Shown one piece after another: positions 44,726-54,013 of a stretch of DNA of 64,000 nucleotides. The translations under genes and the position numbers were made by a program. The DNA is taken from positions 1 through 64,000 of the forward strand of contig NZ_BCVA01000013.1 in the NCBI RefSeq assembly GCF_001591505.1, in the 5' to 3' direction. Within the stretch, counting starts at the first letter, position 1. Each line of letters begins with the position of its first letter. The DNA comes from Neobacillus niacini NBRC 15566. Its GTDB lineage: Bacteria; Bacillota; Bacilli; Bacillales; Cytobacillaceae. The notes beneath the pieces were generated by a model. The model did no database searches. It saw only the letters and a list, made by a program, of their open reading frames with translations, and had not been told where the DNA came from.

Positions 44726-46242
44726 TCTCTCTGCCGGAAATATTTTTTGGATTGCTTGCCCTATCGGTACTTAGCGGGCTATTCCTGTTATTCCCAAGGA
44801 TCCCGTTGTCTTTTGTTCGGTTCCACGTCGGTATCACATTGCTGCCCCCGATCGCTGCCCTGCTGGCACTTGTTACGAACAATGAAACCATGATTTATGG
44901 CCCTTGGCGGCTTGATTCTTTATCATGGCTGCTGGCTTTGTTTGTCCTTACCATCGGTTTTATCGTGCAGCGCTATTCTGTTCGTTACTTACTCGGCGAT
45001 CGTTCCTATCGAAAATATTTTGCTCTGCTGACGATAACTACTACTGCAGATTCAGGTGCCTGGCTAAGTAATGATCTTCGCCTGTTGCTAGTTTGCTGGG
45101 GGATTACACTCCTAGGACTCACTTTGCTTATAAGATTAAAAAAGGAGTGGAGTGTTGCTAGAAAAGCGGCTTCGCAATCCGGCCGTCTGTTTGCACTAGG
45201 CTGGCTTTTCCTGTTGGGAGCTGTCATCTGGATTACCCAAACCACGGGGCATTGGCAACTGTCGCTCATCCTTACCAAAGGCAGTCTTGCACAACTTGAT
45301 TCATGGGAAAGGACTTGTATGAATCTGCTGCTAATCTTGGCTGTCGTGATTCCGGCAGCACAATGGCCTTTCCAACGATGGCTGTTAGATTCAGTGGTGG
45401 CTCCAACGCCGGTCTCCGCGGTAATGCATGCGGGATTAGTGAATGCAGGCGGGATTATATTGACTCGATTTTCTCCGCTTTTTAGCGGAGATATAGCCCA
45501 AATTGTATTGCTTCTATTGGCCAGTGTTTCCGTCATGATAGGGACGGGAATTATGCTGGTCCACGTTGATTATAAACGGCAGCTGGTCGGGTCTACGATT
45601 GCACAGATGGGGTTCATGTTAATCCAATGTGCATTAGGTGCTTATTTGGCAGCCATTATCCATGCTGTCCTACATGGTCTATTCAAATCAACCCTTTTCT
45701 TAAAAGCTGGCTCTGTGCTTCACCACCAAGAGGAGCCAACCTCCAGAACCAACCAGCCAACATCATTGTTATGGACAATTACTGGCGGGATTTTAGGTCT
45801 TCTGGTGGCAATTGGTCTTTGGATGTCTTCTCCTGGAGAGGGTTATCAATTGATAAGCGCTCTTACCTTAGGATGGTCCGTTTCATTTTCCTGGACCCAG
45901 CTCGTGGCTTTTGGATACGGACGTATCGGGCGCATAGCAGGATTTTCCTTGTTTGCAGGAGCGGCAATTGTATACAGTTTGGTACATGGTGCTTTTTATG
46001 GAGTGTTACAAGATACAATCCCGAAAGGAATTCAACCACCGGCACCAGCAGCCACTTTGCTGCTGATTATCTTATTGGCTGTAAGTGCTGCAGGTGTAAG
46101 GCTGGCTCGTCATCGTTCATCAACTGTCTATGCTCGCATTTATCTTTGGCTTGTACGATTGGGTGAGCCTCAAAATGATTTGGTCGAAAGTCATCCTAAG
46201 CATTTGACACAATCATTCTTTAGAGGAGGTCATTTACGATGA
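44719..46242 (+). CDS. dabB: Inorganic carbon transporter subunit DabB (NuoL/NdhF-like)
   Basis: A 507-residue membrane protein of the NADH dehydrogenase subunit 5/MrpA antiporter family with about 13 segments; HAGLVNAGGIILTRF and HALFKSTLFL-type blocks (here HAVLHGLFKSTLFLKAG) are present. As the cation-conducting partner of DabA it should form the DAB complex that loads bicarbonate inside the cell. ATG follows GGGGAGGT. Translationally coupled to dabA by ATGA. B. subtilis calls the counterpart YbcD. Confidence 0.88.
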   Translation: MLISLPEIFFGLLALSVLSGLFLLFPRIPLSFVRFHVGITLLPPIAALLALVTNNETMIYGPWRLDSLSWLLALFVLTIGFIVQRYSVRYLLGDRSYRKYFALLTITTTADSGAWLSNDLRLLLVCWGITLLGLTLLIRLKKEWSVARKAASQSGRLFALGWLFLLGAVIWITQTTGHWQLSLILTKGSLAQLDSWERTCMNLLLILAVVIPAAQWPFQRWLLDSVVAPTPVSAVMHAGLVNAGGIILTRFSPLFSGDIAQIVLLLLASVSVMIGTGIMLVHVDYKRQLVGSTIAQMGFMLIQCALGAYLAAIIHAVLHGLFKSTLFLKAGSVLHHQEEPTSRTNQPTSLLWTITGGILGLLVAIGLWMSSPGEGYQLISALTLGWSVSFSWTQLVAFGYGRIGRIAGFSLFAGAAIVYSLVHGAFYGVLQDTIPKGIQPPAPAATLLLIILLAVSAAGVRLARHRSSTVYARIYLWLVRLGEPQNDLVESHPKHLTQSFFRGGHLR

Positions 46243-48845
46243 ATACAACATTAGCAAAAACATTACATTGGGAAAAGCTTCCTGATACCCTCGATCTTAA
46301 TGACTTGGTGAAATCCGCCAGCAGGGTCATTGTACCGCTCGGACCTATTAACACATTTGCAGCACGTAACCCCTGGTCAGGCTTAGAGGGACAACCGTTT
46401 GAAAAAATGGTACGCTGGCTCAAAGATACTTGTGATGTAGATATCTATCCCAATGATTCCTTATTTCAGTCTGCACTGGAGCGAGGAGAGATTCATCAAG
46501 TCTTTTTAGAAAAGGGAATTCAACATTGGCTAAACTCACAGTCTTTGGAGTTGCCGAGTGAGGTCGCAGAGGGGTTTTGCCGGGCTGCACTTTTACAGAA
46601 TCAACCATATTCAAATACTCTGGAAGCACCTGAGTTAAAAAGCATCGCAAGAAAACTTAACCGTTTTACATCCCAAATGATAGAAAAACATTCGGTCAAA
46701 ACCTATAGTCAGCGCTTGGAGCAACTGGGAAGGGTGAATGCAGCACACGAGTTAAACCGCCATATGATCAAGTGGTGTAAATTGTTTTTGGATAAATCCC
46801 AGGCTGTCTGGTCGATGCCTCATAGGGAGAAAGGTTTCTATCATGCATGGCGGAAACTAGTCCAGCATGACCCGGCACTTAGCCGTAACGTACGTAAACA
46901 ATTAAATGAGCTGCCGGCAGAAGCAGACGCTGCCTTAATGGAAGTTTTGCTTAGGCTGGAAATTCCTTTTTCAGAATTCCAGGACTATTTTGAAGCACAT
47001 TTCCTTGCTTTGCCAGGCTGGGGGGGAATGATGCTTTGGCGCTCACAGCAATCAGCCGAAGAAACATCACTCCTATTTGACTATTTAGCTGTACGAATTT
47101 TGATGGAATGGGCTTTAGTACAACCCTGTCTTCCCTTTCCTGAAAAAAGAAATCATAAAGTAAATCTAGAACCATTAATTGCAGCTTGGGCGGAATGGGG
47201 GAACCTGCCAATCAATGGTTGGTTACAGTTATCCTCAACAGAAATAAAGGCACGTTTGGCCCTTGCGTATCGTTTTGATAAGATTCTACGCAATCGGCTG
47301 TTGCTCGAAGCATGGGAAAAAACATTTGAAGAACAATTAAAGACGATGATTACATCTCAACAGTCTGCTTCAGCTGAAGAAAATGTAAAGCCGGCACTCG
47401 CTCAATTTGTATTTTGTATTGATGTGCGTTCAGAGCCTTTTCGCCGCAAACTTGAAAAAGCAGGAGATTTTGAGACCTTTGGAACAGCAGGCTTTTTCGG
47501 TTTGCCAATTGAAACCTGCGAGCTTGGCAGTAATCACACGCATAACTCTTTGCCAGTAATGTTTAAACCGCAATACAAAGTAAACGAGTTTTCACCAGAT
47601 GTTGAATCCTTTCAACAACGGCATCAGGTAGTCAATACACTCGGTTATACATTTAAAACAATGAAAAATAATATGGTTTCCAGTATGGCACTTCCGGAAA
47701 TTAGTGGTCCCTGGCTCAGCCTGCAAACGCTTGCTCGCAGCTTTATGCCTCGGAGTGCAGGACGGACATTAAGTAAATTGCTCGAAACATGGCTGCATAA
47801 ACCATCCACGGAACTCTCACTTGACTATACGCAAAAATCGGAAACAGATCTGCCAATTGGATTTTCCGTGAAAGAAAAAGTACACTTTGTACGGCAAGCA
47901 CTAAAAATGATGGGACTCACCGATCAATTTGCACCACTAGTGGTTATTTGCGGACATGGAAGTCACAGCACGAACAATCCATATCGTTCCGCACTTGACT
48001 GTGGTGCATGCGGAGGAGCATCAAGCGGATTTAATGCACGGGTGCTGGCAGCTTTGTGTAATCTTCCCGATGTACGGAAGAGCCTCGAAACAGATGGAAT
48101 TATCATTCCAAAAGATACCGTTTTTGCAGCTGCCGAGCATATTACCACACTTGATGAATTACGCTGGCTTTATGTTCCGGAACTATCAGTTGAAGCAAAG
48201 GAAGCATTTAAACGTATCCAAGCCGAGTTGCCAAAGGTGAGTGAGAAAGCCAGTGCCGAGCGAATTTCGCAATTGCCAAATCTCGGAACCCATCTCAAGA
48301 ATCCGAAGGTAGAAGCGCAGCGCCTTTCAGAAGATTGGAGTGAGGTCCGTCCGGAATGGGGCTTGGCACGTAACGCTGCGTTTATCATTGGGGAACGCCG
48401 GCTGACCCAAGACTGCAATCTGGGAGGAAGAGTTTTTCTTAACAATTATAACTGGAAGAAGGATAAAAACGGTGCTATTCTCGCCAACATCATTTCAGGG
48501 CCGGCAACGGTCACTCAATGGATTAACCTGCAATATTATGCATCTACTGTTGCCCCTCATTATTATGGCAGCGGGAATAAAATAACCCAAACCGTGACAG
48601 CCGGTCTCGGGGTCATGCAGGGGAACGCCAGTGACTTATTATCCGGACTACCCTGGCAGTCTGTTATGAAATCAGATGAAGATGCCTATCACGAGCCACT
48701 GCGTTTGCTGGTGGTGATCCAAGCACCGAAGGGTTATGTGAAACGGGTGTTGGAGAACGATCATGCCTTTCATCAAAAAGTGAAAAACGGATGGATTCGG
48801 CTTGCGTCTATTGATCCGGAAGGACACTGGCAGAGTTGGTCTTAG
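46239..48845 (+). CDS. dabA: Inorganic carbon transporter subunit DabA (DUF2309)
   Basis: An 868-residue soluble protein with a beta-carbonic-anhydrase-like zinc site. Cys393 and Asp395 lie in FCIDVRSEPF; His573 in CGHGSHSTNN and Cys588 in LDCGACGG complete the four ligands, with the same 2- and 15-residue spacing known for proteobacterial DabA. It therefore looks active: hydration of CO2 coupled to the DabB ion flow. Homologue of B. subtilis YbcC. Confidence 0.93.
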   Translation: MNTTLAKTLHWEKLPDTLDLNDLVKSASRVIVPLGPINTFAARNPWSGLEGQPFEKMVRWLKDTCDVDIYPNDSLFQSALERGEIHQVFLEKGIQHWLNSQSLELPSEVAEGFCRAALLQNQPYSNTLEAPELKSIARKLNRFTSQMIEKHSVKTYSQRLEQLGRVNAAHELNRHMIKWCKLFLDKSQAVWSMPHREKGFYHAWRKLVQHDPALSRNVRKQLNELPAEADAALMEVLLRLEIPFSEFQDYFEAHFLALPGWGGMMLWRSQQSAEETSLLFDYLAVRILMEWALVQPCLPFPEKRNHKVNLEPLIAAWAEWGNLPINGWLQLSSTEIKARLALAYRFDKILRNRLLLEAWEKTFEEQLKTMITSQQSASAEENVKPALAQFVFCIDVRSEPFRRKLEKAGDFETFGTAGFFGLPIETCELGSNHTHNSLPVMFKPQYKVNEFSPDVESFQQRHQVVNTLGYTFKTMKNNMVSSMALPEISGPWLSLQTLARSFMPRSAGRTLSKLLETWLHKPSTELSLDYTQKSETDLPIGFSVKEKVHFVRQALKMMGLTDQFAPLVVICGHGSHSTNNPYRSALDCGACGGASSGFNARVLAALCNLPDVRKSLETDGIIIPKDTVFAAAEHITTLDELRWLYVPELSVEAKEAFKRIQAELPKVSEKASAERISQLPNLGTHLKNPKVEAQRLSEDWSEVRPEWGLARNAAFIIGERRLTQDCNLGGRVFLNNYNWKKDKNGAILANIISGPATVTQWINLQYYASTVAPHYYGSGNKITQTVTAGLGVMQGNASDLLSGLPWQSVMKSDEDAYHEPLRLLVVIQAPKGYVKRVLENDHAFHQKVKNGWIRLASIDPEGHWQSWS

Positions 48846-49018
48846 CATCTTCCCCAGTTTATATATATGTCCTTGTGTGAAGGCTGCTTTTTTTCCGGCG
48901 CTTTTGCAGCAATGGTACAAAGCTTACGTCACATGGACGGAAAAGATCTTTTTTGAATATTATAGGAAATATTTGGCTATCTATGAATGTAACGTTGATA
49001 AAAGGAAAAGGAATCGGA

Positions 49019-49384
49019 ATGGAAAAAACAAAAGGAACAATTGAAGCGGAAATAAGCAAAGCTTTAACACATTGGGAGAAAAGTTATCTTGGACGAGGCT
49101 CCGTATCTGTTAAATCGGACATCTTACGGGATATGGTGATTGTAGTACTCCGCGGTATACTAACTGCTGCTGAATATACGGTATGTCAGGATAAAGAAGG
49201 ATTGTTATCAGTAAAAGTACATCGCAACAGTTTAGTGGAGTCCGGTCTGGATGAATTAAAAGAAATTATCTTAACGATAACAGGGGAAGAAGTAGTAAGT
49301 TTTTACACCGATATTAGTACACAAACTGGAGAACGAGTAATGGTCTTTAAGCTCTCCAGTGATCTGCAAAGCAAATTATGTTAA
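49019..49384 (+). CDS. ybcI: DUF2294 domain-containing protein (YbcI)
   Basis: A 121-residue cytoplasmic protein of DUF2294 (YbcI). The KALTHWEKSYLGRGSVSVKS opening block is typical. Members accompany dabA/dabB or formate dehydrogenase genes, and function is unknown. ATG 49019 follows AAAGGAAAAGG; the open frame extends upstream without merit. Probably an accessory or regulatory part of the dab operon, 173 bp after dabA. Confidence 0.85.
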   Translation: MEKTKGTIEAEISKALTHWEKSYLGRGSVSVKSDILRDMVIVVLRGILTAAEYTVCQDKEGLLSVKVHRNSLVESGLDELKEIILTITGEEVVSFYTDISTQTGERVMVFKLSSDLQSKLC

Positions 49385-49482
49385 AAACAAAAGGATATGT
49401 TCGGACTCGCGCATTTTTTATATAAGAAAGAGTCAGCAAACTTATTTGGAACAAAATTCAAAACATTTATGGGGTGAATTTG

Positions 49483-49977
49483 ATGTCTAGAGAAGAAAAG
49501 AAAAAAGTACTATTTGTGATTGGTATGGAGCAGAAATTAGAACAATACATTAAAGAAGAAACCAATTTCAATCTGGAAAACATGATTATCTTACAAACAT
49601 ATCAGCCAGTCGTTTCACACGCCTTCGACGATTTAATGAGGGACATCATTATTGCTGTGTATAAGGAAAATGTTGAGGAAATCGTTGTGGTCTCCACAAA
49701 TGATTATCAAAAGAATACTGGGGATGTACTAAATAAAATATATAAGAGCAAAGAATTACAGGACAAGATTCAAACATTGGATTATCTTTTTAAAAATTGC
49801 ATGCCGGAATTTCCTGAGGGTACGGTAAGTGTATGGCTGCAGGGAGGCAAAACTTTAACGGATAGCGTACAAAAAACTGTCAACATCATACGCAATCATC
49901 CGCTGCTGCCGTCACATGTTAAGGTCAAAGATTTACATATTAATCAGGGGAATGAAAAGCTATCAGAAGTTTTCTAA
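49483..49977 (+). CDS. ybcF: Carbonic-anhydrase-like protein YbcF
   Basis: A 164-residue protein matching B. subtilis YbcF, a distant beta-carbonic-anhydrase relative. Blocks such as AFDDLMRDIIIAVYKENVEE and TLDYLFKNCMPEFPEG agree. The usual CxDxR and HxxC zinc ligands are not visible (only one Cys in the chain), so it is probably not a working carbonic anhydrase and may act as a partner of DabA. ATG 49483 follows GGGGTGA. Confidence 0.8.
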   Translation: MSREEKKKVLFVIGMEQKLEQYIKEETNFNLENMIILQTYQPVVSHAFDDLMRDIIIAVYKENVEEIVVVSTNDYQKNTGDVLNKIYKSKELQDKIQTLDYLFKNCMPEFPEGTVSVWLQGGKTLTDSVQKTVNIIRNHPLLPSHVKVKDLHINQGNEKLSEVF

Positions 49978-50008
49978 GAAACTATCGCTTATGTATATAA
50001 TGAAATAA

Positions 50009-50047
50009 AAGTCTTAATTCCTCCAATTATAGGAATTAAGACTTTTT
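50009..50047 (+). terminator. Terminator of the dab operon
   Basis: Perfect stem AAGTCTTAATTCCT/AGGAATTAAGACTT with an 8-nt loop and T5. Confidence 0.88.
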
Positions 50048-50060
50048 GTTTGAAAAATAA

Positions 50061-50110
50061 GGGTCAGTCCCCCAGTCTGCTAAAATGCTAATGCAGCGGG
50101 GGACTGACCC
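50061..50110. repeat. GGGTCAGTCCCC-type inverted repeat
   Basis: GGGTCAGTCCCC at the left and GGGGGACTGACCC at the right of a 50-bp unit, with a TTAATGC-like centre. A close relative is at 54486-54535. Confidence 0.75.
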
Positions 50111-50148
50111 ACTAGTCTCTAATAGAAATACCCTTTAGACACCGTCTA

Positions 50149-51033
50149 TTAGAATCTATCAGTATCCACACGATTGCTGTTAGTAGTCGTTTCATTGACC
50201 GAAGCATCGCCCTCTTTGGTCACTTTTGCTTCCTCACGCTTAATATTTTCTGTTACCTGTTGGGTTTCCGTAACTTGTTTCTTACCAATTACCAGTTCTT
50301 CAGCAACGACGGGTTTTTTCGTCACTTCTACTTTCTCCTCGACAATTGGAACGTGGATGGCTTCAGCATCGCCCATTCCCATTGGTGTGGTTGTGTCTGC
50401 ATCCGTTTTGTCGACTGATCGTCTCTCTACATAAACCTCTTCATGCGTTACTGGAACATTTACTGTTTTTTGTTCTTCCACTACATCCTTTTTTACCTCT
50501 ACCTCACCTGTCTGAACACGCTGTTTATTCACATCTAACTGTTCTTCGCGCAACTCTAGTGATTGCTGCGTATCCGTCTCGAAAGTATCCGCAAGACCTA
50601 TTCGATCACGATCAAAGTCTTCTGTAGAGATACCATCGGCAGCACTAACGTTCTCTAGTCCTTTTTCCGCTAGGAGTAGAATAAGTCCAGAGTTGATATC
50701 CTCTTCGTATTTTAATGCATCTGCTTCACTAATACCCTGAGCGACCAAATAACTATAATAGGTAGATCTGCCTTCATTTTCTGGGTACATACGATCCTCA
50801 AACGGGGTAAACAGGCTTGCTAAGAAACCTTGGCGTTCTTCTGTTTGAGGCTGAATAGTTGCGCTAACCTCTTGGGAAGCCACTTTGGTTTCATCTTCAA
50901 TGTAGGAAGAGACATCTGCTGTATTAGCAATAATAGAAAAGTCTTTTACGGAGTATCCTTCGTTTTGGAATACCTCAATGGCCTGAATTACTTCATCACT
51001 GGAATTATAAACTCCTAAAACCGTTTTACTCAT
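50149..51033 (-). CDS. General stress protein, YflT + YsnF/AvaK (DUF2382) type
   Basis: A 294-residue hydrophilic protein. Residues about 1-120 are a YflT-like stress domain (TVLGVYNSSDEVIQAIEVF). Residues about 165-270 are a DUF2382 (YsnF/AvaK) domain with repeated PVTHEEVYVERR and VPIVEEKVEV strands. Not membrane or secreted. ATG 51033 follows GGAGG. The SigB promoter upstream agrees with the SigB control of YflT and YsnF in B. subtilis. Confidence 0.88.
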   Translation of the reverse strand: MSKTVLGVYNSSDEVIQAIEVFQNEGYSVKDFSIIANTADVSSYIEDETKVASQEVSATIQPQTEERQGFLASLFTPFEDRMYPENEGRSTYYSYLVAQGISEADALKYEEDINSGLILLLAEKGLENVSAADGISTEDFDRDRIGLADTFETDTQQSLELREEQLDVNKQRVQTGEVEVKKDVVEEQKTVNVPVTHEEVYVERRSVDKTDADTTTPMGMGDAEAIHVPIVEEKVEVTKKPVVAEELVIGKKQVTETQQVTENIKREEAKVTKEGDASVNETTTNSNRVDTDRF

Positions 51034-51086
51034 AGTTATAGCCTCCATTTCCATTTTTGTTTGCTGATAAAGCATACAAAATATAC

Positions 51087-51112
51087 ATACCCTGTATACC
51101 ACCATTGGAAAC
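51087..51112 (-). promoter_or_regulatory. SigB promoter of the YsnF-type gene
   Basis: Minus strand GTTTCC-N14-GGGTAT, 54 bp before the start codon. Confidence 0.72.
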
Positions 51113-51205
51113 AACTTTTCATTTTATCTTCCTTAGCAGGGTGAATATTGCCGATAAGTAAAATTTATTTTGAGAACCAGTAATTGTTAAACATTGTTCA
51201 CAATT

Positions 51206-51243
51206 AAGGACTACTTCCCCTGAATAGGGAGCAGTCCTTTTTT
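51206..51243 (+). terminator. Terminator-like hairpin upstream of the TusA-like gene
   Basis: AAGGACT..TTCCC pairs with GGGA..AGTCCTT and ends in T6. It is 169 bp before the TusA-like gene and after no gene on its strand. 51244-51411 shows a TATAAT at about 51350 but no more. Confidence 0.75.
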
Positions 51244-51411
51244 GCTGTTGTAACAGCCTTTTGTAGCTTGTATCTAAAAAATAGATTGAATATGATTTGA
51301 TTTATCGATAATAAAGGTTTATTTTGGAAAAATAACCTACCTATAATAATGGAGAAGGTTATAAAAGCAAGTAGTTTATAGGATTAATATAGTTGGAAGG
51401 GAACGAAAAAG

Positions 51412-51651
51412 ATGGGACAGCAATATATACCAATATTGACATATGATGCGGGTCCAACCGGCTGTGGCGAATTAATTATGAAGTTGTTTATAACAATGAA
51501 AAAGATGAATAGTGGAGAAATTATTGAGGTTATCTCATATGATCTTGGGGCACGAGAGGATATACCTGCTTGGTGTCGATTGCAAAAACATCATCTATTA
51601 CAGCGGGATGATAATGGCAAAATTAGTCATTACTTTATTAAAAAAGGCTGA
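51412..51651 (+). CDS. TusA-like sulfur carrier (CG variant)
   Basis: A 79-residue TusA-fold protein. The sulfur-carrying Cys is in TGCGELIMKL, where TusA normally has Cys-Pro; here the Pro is Gly. The second family block is DIPAWCRLQKH. Start follows AGGGAACG. First gene of an apparent five-gene operon with DsrE, a TusA-OsmC fusion, a MetE-like enzyme and an OsmC protein, suggesting sulfur transfer to an unknown acceptor. Confidence 0.82.
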   Translation: MGQQYIPILTYDAGPTGCGELIMKLFITMKKMNSGEIIEVISYDLGAREDIPAWCRLQKHHLLQRDDNGKISHYFIKKG

Positions 51652-51693
51652 TTTAGTCTTTTAAATATCAATGAATTATTAGGAGGAAATAGG

Positions 51694-52056
51694 ATGTTAG
51701 GAAAATTCTTAGTTAGTTTAACAAATGCAAAAAATGATCCGGATAAAGCGACCGTAGGTTTTGTGGTTGCAAATGCTGCCGTTGCATCAGGTCAAGAAAC
51801 GGTTGTCTTTTTAAACGTTGAAGGCGCTTACCTTGGGTCAAAAGGATATGCTGATGATATTCATGAAGAAGGATTTGCTCCATTAAAGCAACTTATGGAT
51901 CAATTTATTGAAGCCGGTGGAAGTGTTTGGGTATGTAGCCCATGTTTCAAGAAACGTAACTTTAACGAAGAAGACCTAATTGAAGGCGCTACGATTGTTG
52001 GTGGAGCAAAAGTGGTTGAATTCTTAACTCAAGGCGCTGCTTCTATAACCTATTAA
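51694..52056 (+). CDS. DsrE family protein
   Basis: A 120-residue DsrE/DsrF-fold protein. SVWVCSPCFKKRNF near residue 73 holds two Cys, of which one can carry persulfide in DsrE-type sulfur relay. Start follows TTAGGAGGAAA. Lies 42 bp after the TusA-like gene and 40 bp before the TusA-OsmC gene, so partner sulfurtransferases are adjacent. Confidence 0.85.
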   Translation: MLGKFLVSLTNAKNDPDKATVGFVVANAAVASGQETVVFLNVEGAYLGSKGYADDIHEEGFAPLKQLMDQFIEAGGSVWVCSPCFKKRNFNEEDLIEGATIVGGAKVVEFLTQGAASITY

Positions 52057-52096
52057 TCTTTACAGCAACTGTATTTGCTGAAGGAAAGGTGACTTT

Positions 52097-52810
52097 ATGG
52101 AGATTCCAAAGGCAATTTGTGATGGTGGAGACTTAGATTGTGGTTCGGGTCTATTGTTAATCATAAAAAAAGCAATGGATCCCCTATTAGATGGGGAACT
52201 ACTAGAGGTTCGCAGTCGTGAGCGGACGGTTGCTGATGATTTGCCAGCTTGGTGCAGGATGGTTAATAATGAGTTTCTAGGTTCGGAACCAGGGGATCAT
52301 ACAACAAGATACTTTATCAGAAAAGGTGCCCGACAAGAAGAATTAGAGGCAGACTTTGAAGCTGCAAAAGGTTATAAATGGAATGTTCGTGTACAAGGTG
52401 AAAGAACGTTATCTGCAAAAGTTCATTCCAGAAACCATACTTTTGTTGTCGGAAAACCCGCTGATTTTAGTTCTAAAGTTGCTGCCCCTAGCGCAATAGA
52501 TTACTTACTTGGGGCACTTGCTTCAGATCTAACGGTAGGTTTCAAGGCACTTGCCTCAAGAAGAAATCTAGAAATCGACCAATTAGAAGTTTCCTTAAAG
52601 GCTGGATTGGATAATGTTTTATTTCATCTGGAAATGGAGGATGCAGGCAGTCCAAAAGTGAAGGAAGTTACAGGGACTTTTTATGTCTCGTCCCCTCAAT
52701 CAGATGAAGATTTAGAAAAGCTTTGGAACAAAACGCTTGAGCGTTCTCCAATCTATCAAACTCTTAAACCATCAATCAATATCAATATACAATTTACGAT
52801 TGTATATTGA
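52097..52810 (+). CDS. TusA-OsmC fusion protein
   Basis: A 237-residue fusion. Residues about 1-78 are a TusA-like domain with DCGSGLLLIIKKA (again Cys-Gly rather than Cys-Pro) and DLPAWCR. Residues about 90-237 are an OsmC/Ohr-like fold (VGKPADFSSKVAAPSAIDYL) but lack the Ohr catalytic Cys pair, so peroxidase activity is doubtful. Start follows GAAAGGTGAC. The fusion physically ties sulfur carriage to the OsmC fold, supporting a common pathway. Confidence 0.82.
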   Translation: MEIPKAICDGGDLDCGSGLLLIIKKAMDPLLDGELLEVRSRERTVADDLPAWCRMVNNEFLGSEPGDHTTRYFIRKGARQEELEADFEAAKGYKWNVRVQGERTLSAKVHSRNHTFVVGKPADFSSKVAAPSAIDYLLGALASDLTVGFKALASRRNLEIDQLEVSLKAGLDNVLFHLEMEDAGSPKVKEVTGTFYVSSPQSDEDLEKLWNKTLERSPIYQTLKPSININIQFTIVY

Positions 52811-52823
52811 GGAGGTCGTTTAC

Positions 52824-53999
52824 ATGGTGTTATTGAAATTTCCAACTACTGTCATCGGCAGTTGGCCGCGCTCCAAAGAAGTACAGAGAGCTTTGCGTGA
52901 AAAGCGGGCGGGGCGAATGAGTGAGGAAGAATTCCAGGTTGTTGCAAATCAGGCGGTTTTACAATGCCTAAAATGGCAGGAGGAAGCAGGCATCGATATT
53001 GTTTCGGATGGTGAACAGCGCCGGGATAATTATATTTCTTTTGTCGCTGAACATTTAAATAATGTTCGCATGCTTAGTGTTTCTGAATTACTAGATTATG
53101 TAGAAGATAAATCAAGCTTTGAAGAGATTCTAGGAACATTAGATGTTCCGGCTTTTTCAATGTCTAATCCTGCTGCTACCGGCAAGATCAGCCGTAAAAA
53201 ACCGATGGCATTAAATGACTTTCTCTTTTTAAAACAACATACGGACAAAGGTGTTAAAGTGACCTTACCCGGGCCTTATTTGCTAACAAGATCGATGTGG
53301 GTAGAGGGTCTATCAAGCGATGCTTACCCAACAAAAGAGGATTTATCGATTGATATTGTTCGTGTACTGCGTGAAGAATTAGAGGACCTGATAGCAGCTG
53401 GAGTTGAATTTGTTCAATTTGATGAGCCTGTTTTAACAGAGGTTGTGTTTACGAAAAAGAATGCGAATCGGACATTCATGTGCGGAGCACTTACAGCAAA
53501 AGCGGATGCAGAAGAGGAGTTAGTGTTTGCCTTAGATTTGATCAATCAAGTTACAGATGGAATGCTTGGAAGAGGAACAACCATTGGCGTTCATATTTGC
53601 CGTGGGAACTGGAGCACACAAGATGAAATTCTGCTGCAGGGTCCTTACTTTCCATTAATTCCTTATCTTGAAAAAGCAAATGTTGATCAATTAGCACTTG
53701 AATTCGCGACACCTAGAGCGGGAGAGATTGACGCTATTCGCAGCATTAAGGGAAAAACCATCGGGTTTGGCGTCATTAATCCTAGAACCGTTGAAATTGA
53801 ATCAGTTGAGGATATTGTTGCACGAGTAGAAGAGATAAGAGCGATCGTACCTGATGATAAAATCTTTTTAAATCCGGATTGTGGTTTTGGAACCTTTGCA
53901 CAGCGTCCAATGAATAGTGATGAAATTGCCTATGAGAAATTAAAAGCGATGGTTGAAGCTGCAAAGAAATTAAGAGATATGGTGAGCGTTAAATCCTAG
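52824..53999 (+). CDS. Cobalamin-independent methionine synthase family protein (MetE C-domain-like)
   Basis: A 391-residue TIM-barrel protein like the C-terminal, catalytic half of MetE. The zinc site is intact: GVHICRGNW (His, Cys), LEFATPRAGE (Glu) and NPDCGFG (Cys). The N-terminal half of MetE is absent, as in core-MetE proteins, which take methyl groups from other donors. ATG 52824 follows GGAGG; the open frame extends back into the fusion gene. Within the sulfur-carrier operon it may methylate a thiol other than homocysteine. Confidence 0.8.
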   Translation: MVLLKFPTTVIGSWPRSKEVQRALREKRAGRMSEEEFQVVANQAVLQCLKWQEEAGIDIVSDGEQRRDNYISFVAEHLNNVRMLSVSELLDYVEDKSSFEEILGTLDVPAFSMSNPAATGKISRKKPMALNDFLFLKQHTDKGVKVTLPGPYLLTRSMWVEGLSSDAYPTKEDLSIDIVRVLREELEDLIAAGVEFVQFDEPVLTEVVFTKKNANRTFMCGALTAKADAEEELVFALDLINQVTDGMLGRGTTIGVHICRGNWSTQDEILLQGPYFPLIPYLEKANVDQLALEFATPRAGEIDAIRSIKGKTIGFGVINPRTVEIESVEDIVARVEEIRAIVPDDKIFLNPDCGFGTFAQRPMNSDEIAYEKLKAMVEAAKKLRDMVSVKS

Positions 54000-54013
54000 G
54001 AGGAATGAGGAGT

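Noticed and set aside
51244..51411. S-box or other methionine riboswitch before the TusA/MetE-like operon
   Set aside because: Looked for S-box conserved blocks and found none; only a terminator-like hairpin further upstream.
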